Source: Tanytarsus gracilentus
Lineage: Eukaryota; Arthropoda; Insecta; Diptera; Chironomidae
Assembly (NCBI GenBank): GCA_038502055.1
Contig: JAXRKN010000043.1
Location: 5,332,001-5,396,000 of the forward strand
DNA: 64,000 nt
Reading direction: 5' to 3'
Position numbers and translations under genes: made by a program. Every line of letters starts with the position of its first letter. The stretch's first letter is position 1. Under the pieces are notes generated by a model that searched no databases, had not been told where the DNA came from, and saw nothing but the letters and a program-made list of their open reading frames with translations. Shown here piece after piece: positions 1 to 9,328 of the stretch.

Positions 1-2
1 TG

Positions 3-194
3 GCTTTCAATTCATACAATCAGCGTCCAGAAGAAATTATGAGAGTTCATCGAACTCTGGATAATCTTGGCGGTGGATATTTGTTGAAGAGATCAATGAG
101 CATCGATCCATTGGGCGGCGGTTACTTGTTAAAAAGAGCGCCGAATAGTCAATACGGCACATTGGATAGTTTGGGTGGAGGTTACTTGATTTAG
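3..194 (+). CDS. Orcokinin: orcokinin precursor, orcokinin-B terminal exon (partial gene, 5' end outside window)
   Basis: The frame is open from base 3 to a TAG at 192-194 and has no start in the window, so this is the 3' part of a coding exon. It holds three copies of the insect orcokinin-B motif LDxLGGGYL: TLDNLGGGYLL, SMSIDPLGGGYLL and a last peptide ending TLDSLGGGYLI directly at the stop. The first two are followed by Lys-Arg, the dibasic prohormone-convertase site. These are secreted neuropeptides released from a precursor whose signal peptide lies upstream. An AATAAA at 274-279 could end this transcript. The next exon (551-777) encodes orcokinin A with its own stop, so the two exons look like alternative 3' ends of one gene, as known for insect orcokinin. 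Family identity is secure; the splice pattern is inferred. Confidence 0.9.
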   Translation, partial: AFNSYNQRPEEIMRVHRTLDNLGGGYLLKRSMSIDPLGGGYLLKRAPNSQYGTLDSLGGGYLI

Positions 195-550
195 AAATAG
201 AAAGAACCCTCGCTTACATTAATAATTCATGAGGTTGTGAACAAAAAATTAAAGAATAATTCAACTAACGCAAAATAAATGGCAAATTCTGTGAAAATCT
301 TAATTAAGTTGAAATTTTTATTTTTTACACGCTTTCATGAAGGCATTGGATCGCATGGAAAAAGGTAAAAAGTATTTTGATTAATTTATTTTTGTCACAC
401 GTGAATTTACATCTGATGAATTAATTAGAAAAGTCTTGGGAGAGATTTTAATGCATGAATATTAATTGACTTAAAGTGATGAAGTTATTTTAAATTAAAA
501 ATTATAATTTTCATAAATAAATTTTACACCCTCAAAAAGCTCGCGAATAG

Positions 551-777
551 TGAAACGATTGACACAATTCGAACCAGACCACCGAGCCATTCTCTACAAT
601 TATCTGCAGCATGCTCTTGGAACCCATGGATTTGAGAATACCAAACGAAACTTTGACGAAATTGACAGACTAAGTGACATCGACAAGCGATACAATTATG
701 GACTTCAAAACTATTACGATGGTCTCGATAAGCGTTTCGATGAAATCGACCGAATGGGAAGCTTTACAGACTTTTAA
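551..777 (+). CDS. Orcokinin: orcokinin precursor, orcokinin-A terminal exon
   Basis: The open frame runs to TAA at 775-777. It probably begins at a 3' splice site (AG at 548-549), since there is no good in-frame ATG at its head. After a spacer ending in Lys-Arg come NFDEIDRLSDID, then Lys-Arg, YNYGLQNYYDGLD, then Lys-Arg, and FDEIDRMGSFTDF at the C-terminus. NFDEIDR is the diagnostic orcokinin-A core, present here as one full copy and one copy that lacks the Asn. The middle peptide is an unrelated linker or a degenerate copy. Dibasic sites delimit all of them, as expected for a secreted neuropeptide precursor. The exon follows the B exon by about 350 bp, and AATAAA at 1022-1027 would end this form. 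The exact exon start is uncertain by a few bases. Confidence 0.88.
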
Positions 778-1122
778 CAACATAATCGCACGAAGAAAGA
801 TAAAGAAAAGATTTATGGAAGATTTGGATGAAAAAAAGTCTGTAATTGCTGATTAAAAATACTCAAACCTTTCCGCTAATCTCGATGTGCTTTAATTTGA
901 CCATAATTTTTTTTTTCCCGAGAGATTTATTGGAGAGAAAAAACCACAAAATTTCACTTTCGCCAAATTTGAATCATGATAAAAGTGTCGAAGAATAGAT
1001 AAATGTATTTTTCGATGACTAAATAAAAACGTTAAAGGATAAAAATTATTTTTCTTTATGTTTTTTTCAGGATGTTTAATTCTGACTAGTTTTTTAAATT
1101 TATCACAGCATTATTTTTAATC
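778..1122. other. 3' region between convergent orcokinin and protease genes
   Basis: This stretch holds the AT-rich 3' UTR of the orcokinin-A transcript, with AATAAA at 1022-1027, and the short 3' flank of the minus-strand protease that stops at 1123. No further gene is seen. Confidence 0.6.
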
Positions 1123-2164
1123 TTAAACTTTTATGGCACTCTCTTGAATCCATTGAGCAAATTTCGACACTTTTGTGTAAATTCCAGGAAATCCTTTCCG
1201 TCCACAGCCAACACCATTTGAAACGATTCCGATGAGTGCACCAGACCTGATGTCAATTAAAGGCCTTAAGGAGATTTTTTAAAAGCAAATTTAAGTGAAA
1301 TAATTTTAGTTACAAACCCTCCGCTATCTGAAAAACAGCTGTCAACGCCGTTTTTACCACCCGCACAAATTTGCCGCTCACTTATTACGAAAGCTTTGTT
1401 GAAACTTGCATAACTCTCTTTACAATCTTTATTATCCCATACAGGAAGTTGGGCAAGTTGCAGGATATCCGGTTTTTCAGCGATTGCGACATTTTCATTG
1501 TTCATTCCGAAGCCGCTTACTAGACCCATTGAGGATATTTTTGATGATTCAGTTGAGAGACACAAAGCTTGAATATTTTCATCAAATTCTATTGACCTTT
1601 TGAGTTTGAGGATGGCTGTAAATATTTTTCAAGTTATTTCAAAGCACATATAAATTATTTCTTATACCGACCAATGTCGCTATCAGATTTAACCCCACAA
1701 TTATACTCAGGATGTTTGATAATCTCTTCAATGACCACTTCTTTAGGTCCATTTTCATTGAGTTCGTTTAAATTTTGAATATCTGACACTCTATTAACAC
1801 CAATGTACACCCTTACTTGAGTCGGCTTGATAACCTTATTCTGATTGTTGCAAACACAATGTGCGGCTAGTACTAGAACTTTTTCAGAAATTATCGAAGC
1901 ACCACAAAAAACATTTCCACCACTTCTCGTTACGGCCTGGAATTTAATCACGTTTTGAGTAATTTTTATCAAACTTTCTTGAAAGTTTCTTACAGCCATG
2001 TAAGGTGTCTCTCCTTTTATCGCATTGTAACCTCCTACAACTCTTGCATTTCTTGGATGCAATCGTTTAGGTTTATAGCATGGATAATTACTTAAATTTA
2101 AATCACCTAATGAGAAATTAATAAAAATTAAATTTAATAAAATAAAAAGACACCGACGATCCAT
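1123..2164 (-). CDS. secreted trypsin-like serine protease (S1 family) with unusual oxyanion and pocket residues
   Basis: Three exons, 1672-2164, 1318-1615 and 1123-1246, give 304 residues with consistent phases. A hydrophobic signal peptide follows Met at 2162-2164. A pro-region with one Cys leads to the activation site R|VVGG. The catalytic triad is visible: His in AAHC, Asp in DIAILKL (restored only by splicing) and Ser in SCFSDSGG. Asp at chymotrypsin position 189 (VDSC) plus Gly216 and Gly226 predict trypsin-like cleavage after Lys/Arg. Two positions are odd: Gly193 of the usual GDSGG is Ser (SDSGG), and Trp215 is Asn (VSNG). An upstream in-frame ATG at 2210-2212 is less likely, because a minus-strand TATA box at 2229-2238 puts the transcription start close to 2208. 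The substrate is unknown; digestive or immune roles are both possible. Confidence 0.85.
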
Positions 2165-2228
2165 TCTAAGCAACAGAAGCGGCACAGCACTAACAACTAA
2201 ATAATGTCGCAATTCAATTACATGACAG

Positions 2229-2238
2229 TTTATATATA
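2229..2238 (-). promoter_or_regulatory. TATA box of the serine protease gene
   Basis: The minus strand reads TATATATAAA here. About 30 bp downstream is near 2208, just inside the first in-frame ATG (2212). This favours the second ATG at 2164, which also begins the better signal peptide. Confidence 0.55.
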
Positions 2239-3031
2239 CAACAGTTCAGGCAGTCCTTCAAATGCTGGCGTTATCAGTCGTACTTATAAACGTGATATTT
2301 AAACCGCATGTTTATTTTTACATTCGCAAAATTCTTTTCCTCATATATTTTTATTTTCTTTTTCGGCAATGAGCAATTTTATTTTTAGATTCATGAACTG
2401 ATAAAGAAAATTGTAAGGAAATTTCCTTGATAATGAATCGATAAAGATTAATTTTAATTTCTTTAGCTTTTTTAAAGGTCAAAATTCGCAAGCCTCACCT
2501 CATTTTAAAGCATGACCGCTTTAATTTTATTTATTGTTTGCAAAGGATCAAATTGAAGGAGGATTATTAAAATAAAAAGGGTTAAAAACGAATTTGATGG
2601 ACGTGGTCGTGGACGTGAGTCGTTTACCTTAATATTCGTTTTTAAATTTAAATGTCTGAATTGGATTAAAAAAAGTTCATGATCGATTAAGAAAATCCTT
2701 TTTTTCCTACAAAAAAATTTGTCACCGCATGCAAAGAAAAAATTTCTAGATCCTTCAAAAGAAATTTTGAACACGTGATTTGCGAAATTATTTCATCATT
2801 CAATTTCCGTAATTATACCGCGCAAGCTTTTTCCCATGCTCACTTAACATTAAATGACATTGATCTTCAAATGTTATGCTGGCGGCAGTGAATTCAATTA
2901 GCAACATGTGACTAAAAATAGCTGCAATAATTTATAGACTTTTTGAACCCGGTAAAAATTTGAATAATTCAGAGTATTTTTATTTTTCTTCAAATGCTAT
3001 TTGGGATATAAAAAATATGTGCTCAGACTTT
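2239..3031. other. intergenic, no gene seen
   Basis: AT-rich spacer between the protease promoter and the 3' end of the Spartan-like gene. A minus-strand TTTATT at 2979-2984 reads AATAAA and fits the poly(A) signal of the Spartan-like gene. An 89-codon minus-strand ORF at 2505-2774 is Phe/Lys/Ile-rich with no recognisable domain and is taken as chance. Confidence 0.5.
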
Positions 3032-4285
3032 TTATAGTTTTTTCGGATTGAAAGCTACTTGTTGCTGAAATCCTGTGCAGGAATCGAGATGACTTGCGAG
3101 TCGAGATTCGCCCACAATTTCCTGACAAAGAAAGCACTTCTTGAGAACGTTATCGCAAAATTTGATGATTTCTTCATTTTCACAGCTATTCAAATTTCCT
3201 TCTTCGTCGCTGTCGTCGATGACAAATTCAGATTCATCCAAGTTAATTACCGTGCAGAGATTCGTTTCCTGAGGTTCGTCGTCGGTGAGATCAATTTGTG
3301 CACGCACTTGATGTGATGCTTTCAGTTGACTTTTTTGTGGCAGATTGCATTGAGTGGGCTCAACTTTTGCTCGTGGATTCAGATACTTGACATTTCGGAC
3401 GTATTTTTTCTCGACCGTGCCATCGCCGTGATGTCGTTCAGCTTCGAAGACTTTAAAGAAAGTTCCGCCGCATTTAGAATGATGTGTTGACCAGAAGTTC
3501 ATTGCCTCGGTGGGCATTATTTGAGAGCGCATAACTCCATAGAATGGCTGATAATTTAAACAAATGCCAGTACATTGCCACCACTGATTCGGATATTGAT
3601 TTTCCTCTTGAGTATAAGGGAAATCGTGACCAGTAGTTATGGCCAGGGAATCAAGTCTATCGTTAAAGAAGTGCATTAATTTTCTGAATTCCGGTCCATG
3701 ATGAGTTATGCCAATTTTGCCTTTCGACGCTGTCGTGACATGAAGATGGATTAGAATGTGAAGAAGCACTGATATAAGCTGGATGCGAGGACGTGTAAGA
3801 GTGTTTAATGAAATTAGCGCTTCACGGCCATTTGGATCATCAAAAATTCTGTAGTTTTTATCATTACAGAGGATGTTTGTATGATCCCATTTCACAATGC
3901 AATTAACGTTTGCGAGCCACTTATCAAAATAGTTCACTTTCAATCTATCGAAAATCATTTGAACATTGCATCGACTCATGTTCACTTCCGACCAATCTGA
4001 ACTTCCGGAAAGGTCAATCCACGTCTTAATTGATGACAAAAAATACTCATCTGCATTTGTTTTCTGTCGTTTTACCTAAGTTAGTTGTTTAAATTACGAT
4101 GACATATGAAATCAAGAATCAAGATTTTTTCTTACCATTATTTCTTCAATCACTTCATCATCATCACTCGAATCTTCGCTTTTTAAACTACCAGTCGGCT
4201 CATTTAACTTCACCTGATCAATTGCAGACTCTCCATTGAGCATGTAATGCAATGATAATGCGTAATCATAATCGCTTTGTTCCAT
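3032..4285 (-). CDS. Spartan-like SprT/UBZ4 protein lacking the catalytic glutamate
   Basis: Two exons, 4136-4285 and 3032-4063, joined in phase 0, give 393 residues. The N-terminal segment (QSDYDYALSLHYML) resembles the start of Spartan proteins. A SprT-type domain covers roughly residues 70-260: zinc ligands at His152 and His156 in HILIH, a third His in HHGPEF, and the Spartan-like blocks NQWWQCTGIC and CGGTFFKV. The C-terminus carries a UBZ4 finger of exact form C-x2-C-x11-H-x3-C (residues 360-379). Spartan (fly maternal haploid) digests DNA-protein crosslinks at replication forks and binds ubiquitin through UBZ. Here the Glu of HExxH is Ile153 (codon ATT at 3755-3757), so peptidase activity is probably lost although zinc binding is kept. 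It could be a regulatory pseudoprotease, or a paralogue with the active Spartan elsewhere. An upstream in-frame ATG at 4309 is possible. Confidence 0.87.
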
Positions 4286-4828
4286 TTTTAATTTAAAAAA
4301 ATTATTCAAATTTGGAGTTTTGTTTTGTTTTTATTTAGGCGCGCTTTTTCTTCTTATTTTTTAGGCATGGATAAAAGTTTTGGGACTTTTTACTAAAATT
4401 ACGATAATAAATTTAATTTAATTATTATTCGATGAAAATTTGACTTTTTTTTCTTTTAATTTTCTCGTTGCGATTTGAAATTTCAAATTTAATTTTCAAA
4501 ATAACGGTTTTTTAACAGAATTTTCTCAACATTAAAAAAATTCATTGATTTGTCTTTCTCGAGAGATATGTCTGTCTCTTTATTGATTTGTACAAAGTTT
4601 AATGTTGTAAATAAAGTCTTACAGATCTCTTCTTTTTTGGTTTAAAAATGTTAATATATATGAAAATCTCTTACATATTAGAAAAGTCTTATCGCTATAT
4701 CACAGTCGTATATAAAGTCGATAAGAGAAAGTATTTTGAATACTGCTAATATGCAATGAATAAAAGTAATAGGAGTATTAATAAAGTAAAAAAAATGCCG
4801 ATCGTGTCTGAGAAATCGTAGCATGCGC
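4286..4828. other. intergenic: Spartan-like promoter and 3' UTR of the ubiquitin-like gene
   Basis: AT-rich. A minus-strand AATAAA (TTTATT at 4579-4584) could end the ubiquitin-like gene. ORFs here are shadows or chance. Confidence 0.5.
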
Positions 4829-5887
4829 CTAGTTAGCTCCACCTCGCAAGCGATAAGTCGAATCGACAGTTGAGCAGTCTCTAATGCCATAGGAACCCAA
4901 AGTTTTAGTGTCCTCCAATGGCTTCGATTCGAATTGCAAGCGCTGCTGATGTAATGGAACTTGACGTTCATCACGGAAGCGTTCCTTCAAGTATGAAACT
5001 GGTTGAGAACGACGAGCTTGAATTGTCAAAGTTTTTGCACCATCGCCACATCGAATAAAGACATTAATTTGACGCTCGGCCAAACGCAAATTGCTACGGA
5101 AGCGAATGCCAGCACCGCGCAATGAGATGTTACGTGGCAAGACCCGTTGACCATCGTACAAGTCAAATTCAGCATTGTCGCGAGTACCAGTAGCTCGTTG
5201 AATGATGGCTCCAACGGTATCGCTTTTGTTGACACGAAATTCATTTAAATTTCCATCAGTGCCAGTCATCATGACACTTCCTGATTCGGACATCTCTTCA
5301 TCCAGCATCTCATCCAACTCTTGTTCCTTAACTGATTCGATTTCAGCAAAGTCTTTGAGAGTGCACTCAGATCCGTTGGATAATGTGTCAGATGAGCTAT
5401 CGCTATCGACCATGCTACCAATTCCAGAGTCACGTTCGACCAAGCGAATAACATCATCTAACTTAACTCCAGCATCGCGAAGAGACATTTTTGGGTCCAA
5501 GACAGTACCATCCTTGAAAGTCAAATCAAATTTATCGCTGCGCACACCGGATGTTGCACGAACAATGGCATTGCCAACACTTTCTTCCAAATTAATTGTA
5601 AATGGCGTAATTTCATCATCACGATTGACGATATTGACACTGACAAGTTCGCCTACTTCCGGCATCTGATAATCTGATGGATCAATTGATCTGATCTCAT
5701 CAACTTCCATGCCGACGCCCCACTCGCGCAAATTAGCTTCCATGCTTTCCAAGTCATCATTGCGAGTATCAATTGGTTCTTCATTATTCTCGATGCTAAA
5801 TTAAAAATATACTTTTCTGTACAATTGATCGAGAAAAATTGAATTATGCGTGACTTACAGCACTTCTTCTTCTTCGTAATCGGCCAT
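4829..5887 (-). CDS. ubiquitin-like protein with two extra beta-grasp-like repeats and processable LRGG-AN tail
   Basis: Two exons, 5859-5887 and 4829-5795, joined in phase 2, give 331 residues starting MADYEEEEV. The C-terminal domain (residues about 253-331) aligns along its whole length with ubiquitin: QQRLQF, KPLEDTKTL, SYGIR and RLRGG. Two residues (Ala-Asn) follow the Gly-Gly, as in precursors trimmed by deubiquitinases. Lys48 and Lys27 equivalents are kept, Lys63 is Asp, and the Ile44/His68/Val70 patch is Gln/Asp/Thr. Upstream are two repeats of one another, about 61-130 and 183-250, sharing VG-AI--RAT, FDL, VL, SLR-AG and RL-E. Their length and pattern suggest beta-grasp folds. An acidic Ser/Asp/Glu-rich linker separates them. 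A conjugatable modifier or a scaffold are both possible. I do not recognise a named orthologue. Confidence 0.83.
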
Positions 5888-6215
5888 TTTTTGCAATTCT
5901 ATATGAAGTTGCGAAATTCAACAATTAATCTCAATGTCAATGTGATTTTTCATATGCTTACGTTAGATTATGGTCTTATGGATTGATTTTTCAAGTTTTC
6001 GGAGGATTTTCCTCGATTTTTCTCGCTTTAAATTGAATTTAAACTTCTTGTGCGTTCTCTCTCACTGAAGATCGTGTTTGTTTGTGTGGGTGAAAGTAAA
6101 AAAGCCGGTTCGAGAAGAAGAAGTAAAGGGGGAGGGGCAGTAAATTGCGCAACAATTTCAAATAATCCGTTAATTTGCATAATTTCTGTTAAATCTTTAT
6201 TTCTCTTAAATTAAT
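5888..6215. promoter_or_regulatory. promoter region of the ubiquitin-like gene / 3' end of MED16
   Basis: This 328-bp gap between two minus-strand genes must hold the 5' UTR and promoter of the ubiquitin-like gene. A G-rich run (gggggagggg) lies near 6130. The MED16 poly(A) signal (minus-strand AATAAA) is at 6196-6201, only about 15 bp past its stop codon. Confidence 0.45.
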
Positions 6216-8735
6216 TTAAACTTTTTCAGTTCTCCATTTTCCATTGCATAAATTACAGGTTTCATAGCGATTCTCCCATGATTTCATTGCCGATGTTCTC
6301 GCGATAGATTTTATACTCGAATAGGCTGAGCATCGGACACACCTTTTTCGACCAGAGTTTTTAGTCAAATGCAGATATCGAATGGAGTCAATTAGGCTGC
6401 TGTGATTCATAAGACATCCCTCGACATACGACGCATGATAGTCTGGTGTAAATTCAAGGAGTTCATGCTCCGTGAAGTAAGTGAGTTGTAAGGGCAGTTG
6501 GAGATTTGATAGGACAGGCGATGACAGTGATGTTCTAGCCGAATTGAGGTGAACTTGTGGAATGAGAACTTGCGAGGGTAGGAGACAGCATTCGTCGAGC
6601 AGAGCTTCATCGGGTGCATCAGGTTTAGGTGCTAGTTTAGTTAAAAGTCTAAAGAGTGTCGCCAGAATATCCAAATTGTCGGCCGATCTAGAAAATACTG
6701 GAAGGCATGTCGGCTTTAAAAGTCCTAAAATTAAAAATAATTAGCTTAAAATTAAACTCGGAAAAACTTTCTAAAAAATCTCACCCCAAATGCGAATCAT
6801 AACTAAAAGTTCTCGGATCGTGTTTAATGCCGTAAAGTCTGATAAATCTCCCGTGTTCTTGTTCGTATTTAAGAATGTTCTTCCCTCTGGAAGCTTAACG
6901 AGAATATTCAAAGCGAGATCGGCAACGAATTGAATTAGCGGTTGCAAGGATTGTAAAATCATGGGTTCAACGGTGAAATCTTTTGGCTCTAAATTTAGAA
7001 GAACCTTATCGACGTCGGCGTTAACAGTTTCCGATAAATTCACTGAAAATTTAATTTTTTAGTATAATAAACATACAATCTTAGACAACTCACTAGCTAA
7101 ATTTTCAGCCGGGCCATTTTTCGATGTCATCAAATCAGCCGTTGGTCTCAATAGGGATTTAAATGCGGTCGAAATTGAAATTAGATTGAGCAAGCAAATG
7201 AGATCGTGCGCTTTATTTTGTCCAGAGATAGTCATCCGATAGAGATTAATTTTCATTGTCATAAATTTCAAATTGTAAAACTGTGTGATGTAGTTCGGTT
7301 GTCTGTTAAAATTTTCCGTCATTCTATCGACAATTGAGTCAATCATTTGAGGTTTTAGCATCAGCATCGAGTCGAGAGTGTCGAGACCACTGATCATTTG
7401 ATATTCGAGGAGGTGCACTGCTTGCATAATGTTCATCATTATGTGATCGAAGTTAATTTTAAAGCAGCAAACTTGTCCAATTGAATCGATTGCGAAGAGA
7501 AGATTTCCCATAAACGTTATATCGAGTCCCGCCATTTTTGAGGTCATTTTGATGATTTTCGTTTGATGCTCTAGCGCTGATGTACTAAAATTGACATTTG
7601 TGATATTGACACGCTTCAGTCCGTCTCGATTTAGGCAGTGTATGGTGCTATCAGTATATGCGATGTACATGTAAAAGTTTGTTGTAAAAGAAACTTTGGT
7701 GGTTACAACATCGAGAACTTTTCTACTGTGCCGATACGTTTGCGTAATTGACCAAATCAATGTTTTATAGCTCTCATTTTTGTTGGTCTGAAACATTTTG
7801 TGAATCGGCAGCGATTCTTCCTTTAGCATCCATATTTCTACAATGCTGCCGCCCAAGTGATTTGACAAAATGATCAATGCGTCCGCATCCTCTTGAGACA
7901 TCCATTTGAGCTTGAAGAGTTTGAGTTCTGAGAGATCTTTCACGGAAGCACTTTCGTTAATGAAAAAGCTCGGCAGTGATTTGCTGTTGATTAAAAGCTC
8001 TTCGTCAACTTTTTCAATGTTAACACGATAGCACTGAATTATGGGACTCTTTTGAGCGTTACTTGCGGCGGCGGCGGCAACATAAAATTGTCCATTCTTG
8101 AATGCAATGTCAGCGACATTTAAGATATTTCTTCCTTGACCGAGATTCTTAACGAAATAGTTTTCGTTGTTAGTCGCGACATTCGAGTTGATATCGAACG
8201 AGAATGCACCGACTAATCCAGTTGAAGTGATCACAATAACTCCCGTACATGCTGTACTTCCGAAAGCTCTCACTGCCGGTTGAATTCTCGACTTTTGATA
8301 TTTGTCCGTGTAAAGAACTTGATCGTGCTGATATTTTGGAAATTTGACTCCATTAAAGAAGAATTTGGCAGTGATGATGTGCTCATTTGGAAAATTAACG
8401 TTCTGTATCTCGATCCAGTCATCAATCAAATTATTTTTCTGAGCATAAACCGAAACAAATCCATAACTGTCGGCGATTAATAGAAAACTTGAAGTCTGAT
8501 CCCATTCCAACGCTGTAACTGGATATTTACGAGAGGTAATTTTATAAGAATACCAAGGAGTGTTAATGTCAAACAAATAAACATGAAATCCCTTTTCTGA
8601 TGTTTTCAAATCATTTTCTGATGTGTAAGCAACTAAATTTAGCGAAGAGACCTTGCAGATGCTCTCGAATCGACCAAATACATCATCCTTTCGATTAAAC
8701 ACGAGCTTATGTTGAAGCGTGAAGAAGTGATCCAT
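6216..8735 (-). CDS. MED16: Mediator complex subunit 16
   Basis: Three exons, 7094-8735, 6785-7042 and 6216-6724, all with matching phases, give 802 residues, close to the usual MED16 length. The N-terminal half reads as a WD40-type beta-propeller: YPVTALEWDQTSSFLLIADS is a typical blade, followed by repeated short hydrophobic strands. The C-terminal part carries the MED16 signature blocks GLLKPTCLPVF, LFRLLTKL and DEALLDECCLLPSQVLIP. It ends in a zinc-binding region with CVRC and CNLC around a WENR motif. MED16 sits in the Mediator tail and links activators to RNA polymerase II in the nucleus. The restored junction sequences (AENLAMNLSET and RIWGLLKP) support the introns. The stop lies 328 bp from the start of the ubiquitin-like gene and the 3' UTR is very short. 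Confidence 0.95.
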
Positions 8736-9058
8736 GATTAACAGAGCTTTTAATTATTAAAAATTATTAAAATTTACTTTTGTTATGAAAATGAAAAATC
8801 TCACACAAATACTAACACAACTTGAGGCAGGGTCGATTTTTAAACAAAATTTGAATATTTGAAAGTCGTTATTTTTATAATTGAATATTTTTTTAATTTA
8901 TTTAACTAAAATGTCACTTTATTATTTGGTTCAAATTTTTATTAGAGAATAAATTGGAACAACATAGCAGTTTGTTTGAATGTGTGATAATACAAAAAAA
9001 GATTATTAGGTGTCTTAAAAAAAATTAGAAGAAATTGTTTGATTGTGTGCGTGGACAC
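8736..9058. promoter_or_regulatory. MED16 promoter region and OST4 3' UTR
   Basis: 323 bp between two minus-strand genes. A minus-strand AATAAA (TTTATT at 8918-8923) fits the OST4 poly(A) signal, and the rest must hold the MED16 promoter. No ORF of note. Confidence 0.45.
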
Positions 9059-9328
9059 TTATTTTGCTTTCACCGGTCTAGAAATAAAAATTTTAAAAAC
9101 ATAATCAATGCTTAAAGTTATGAGCATGCTCGAGCAAATAAAGTTTTTTAATTACCTGACTGAATTTACAGCAATGTAATGATATCCCACCACCAGCAGA
9201 AAGAGAACAACTCCGATTATATTTGAGAAAATTGCAAGTTGAACGTCGGAAATCTTCAAAAATTAAAAAAGTTGCATTTAATTAAATTATTCAAAGAAAT
9301 TATCGCATTTTACTGATAGTCTTACCAT
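9059..9328 (-). CDS. Ost4: oligosaccharyltransferase subunit OST4 (39 residues, three exons)
   Basis: Too short for ordinary ORF calling. Coding exons are 9326-9328 (the ATG alone), 9156-9253 and 9059-9077, with GT-AG borders and consistent phases. The 39-residue product begins M-ISDVQLAIFSNIIGV, continues with a single membrane helix (VVLFLLVVGYHYIAV) and ends NSVRPVKAK. This matches OST4 along its full length. OST4 is a one-pass ER membrane subunit of the oligosaccharyltransferase complex and helps hold the catalytic STT3 subunit in the complex for N-glycosylation. The start codon is immediately followed by a donor (GTAAGA), so the first intron splits the ATG from the rest. It lies head-to-head with 4E-T, about 1.5 kb away. 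Confidence 0.93.

Noticed and set aside
2505..2774. 89-codon minus-strand ORF
   Set aside because: Composed of Phe, Lys, Ile and Leu runs from AT-rich spacer, with no domain, no promoter and no splice partner.
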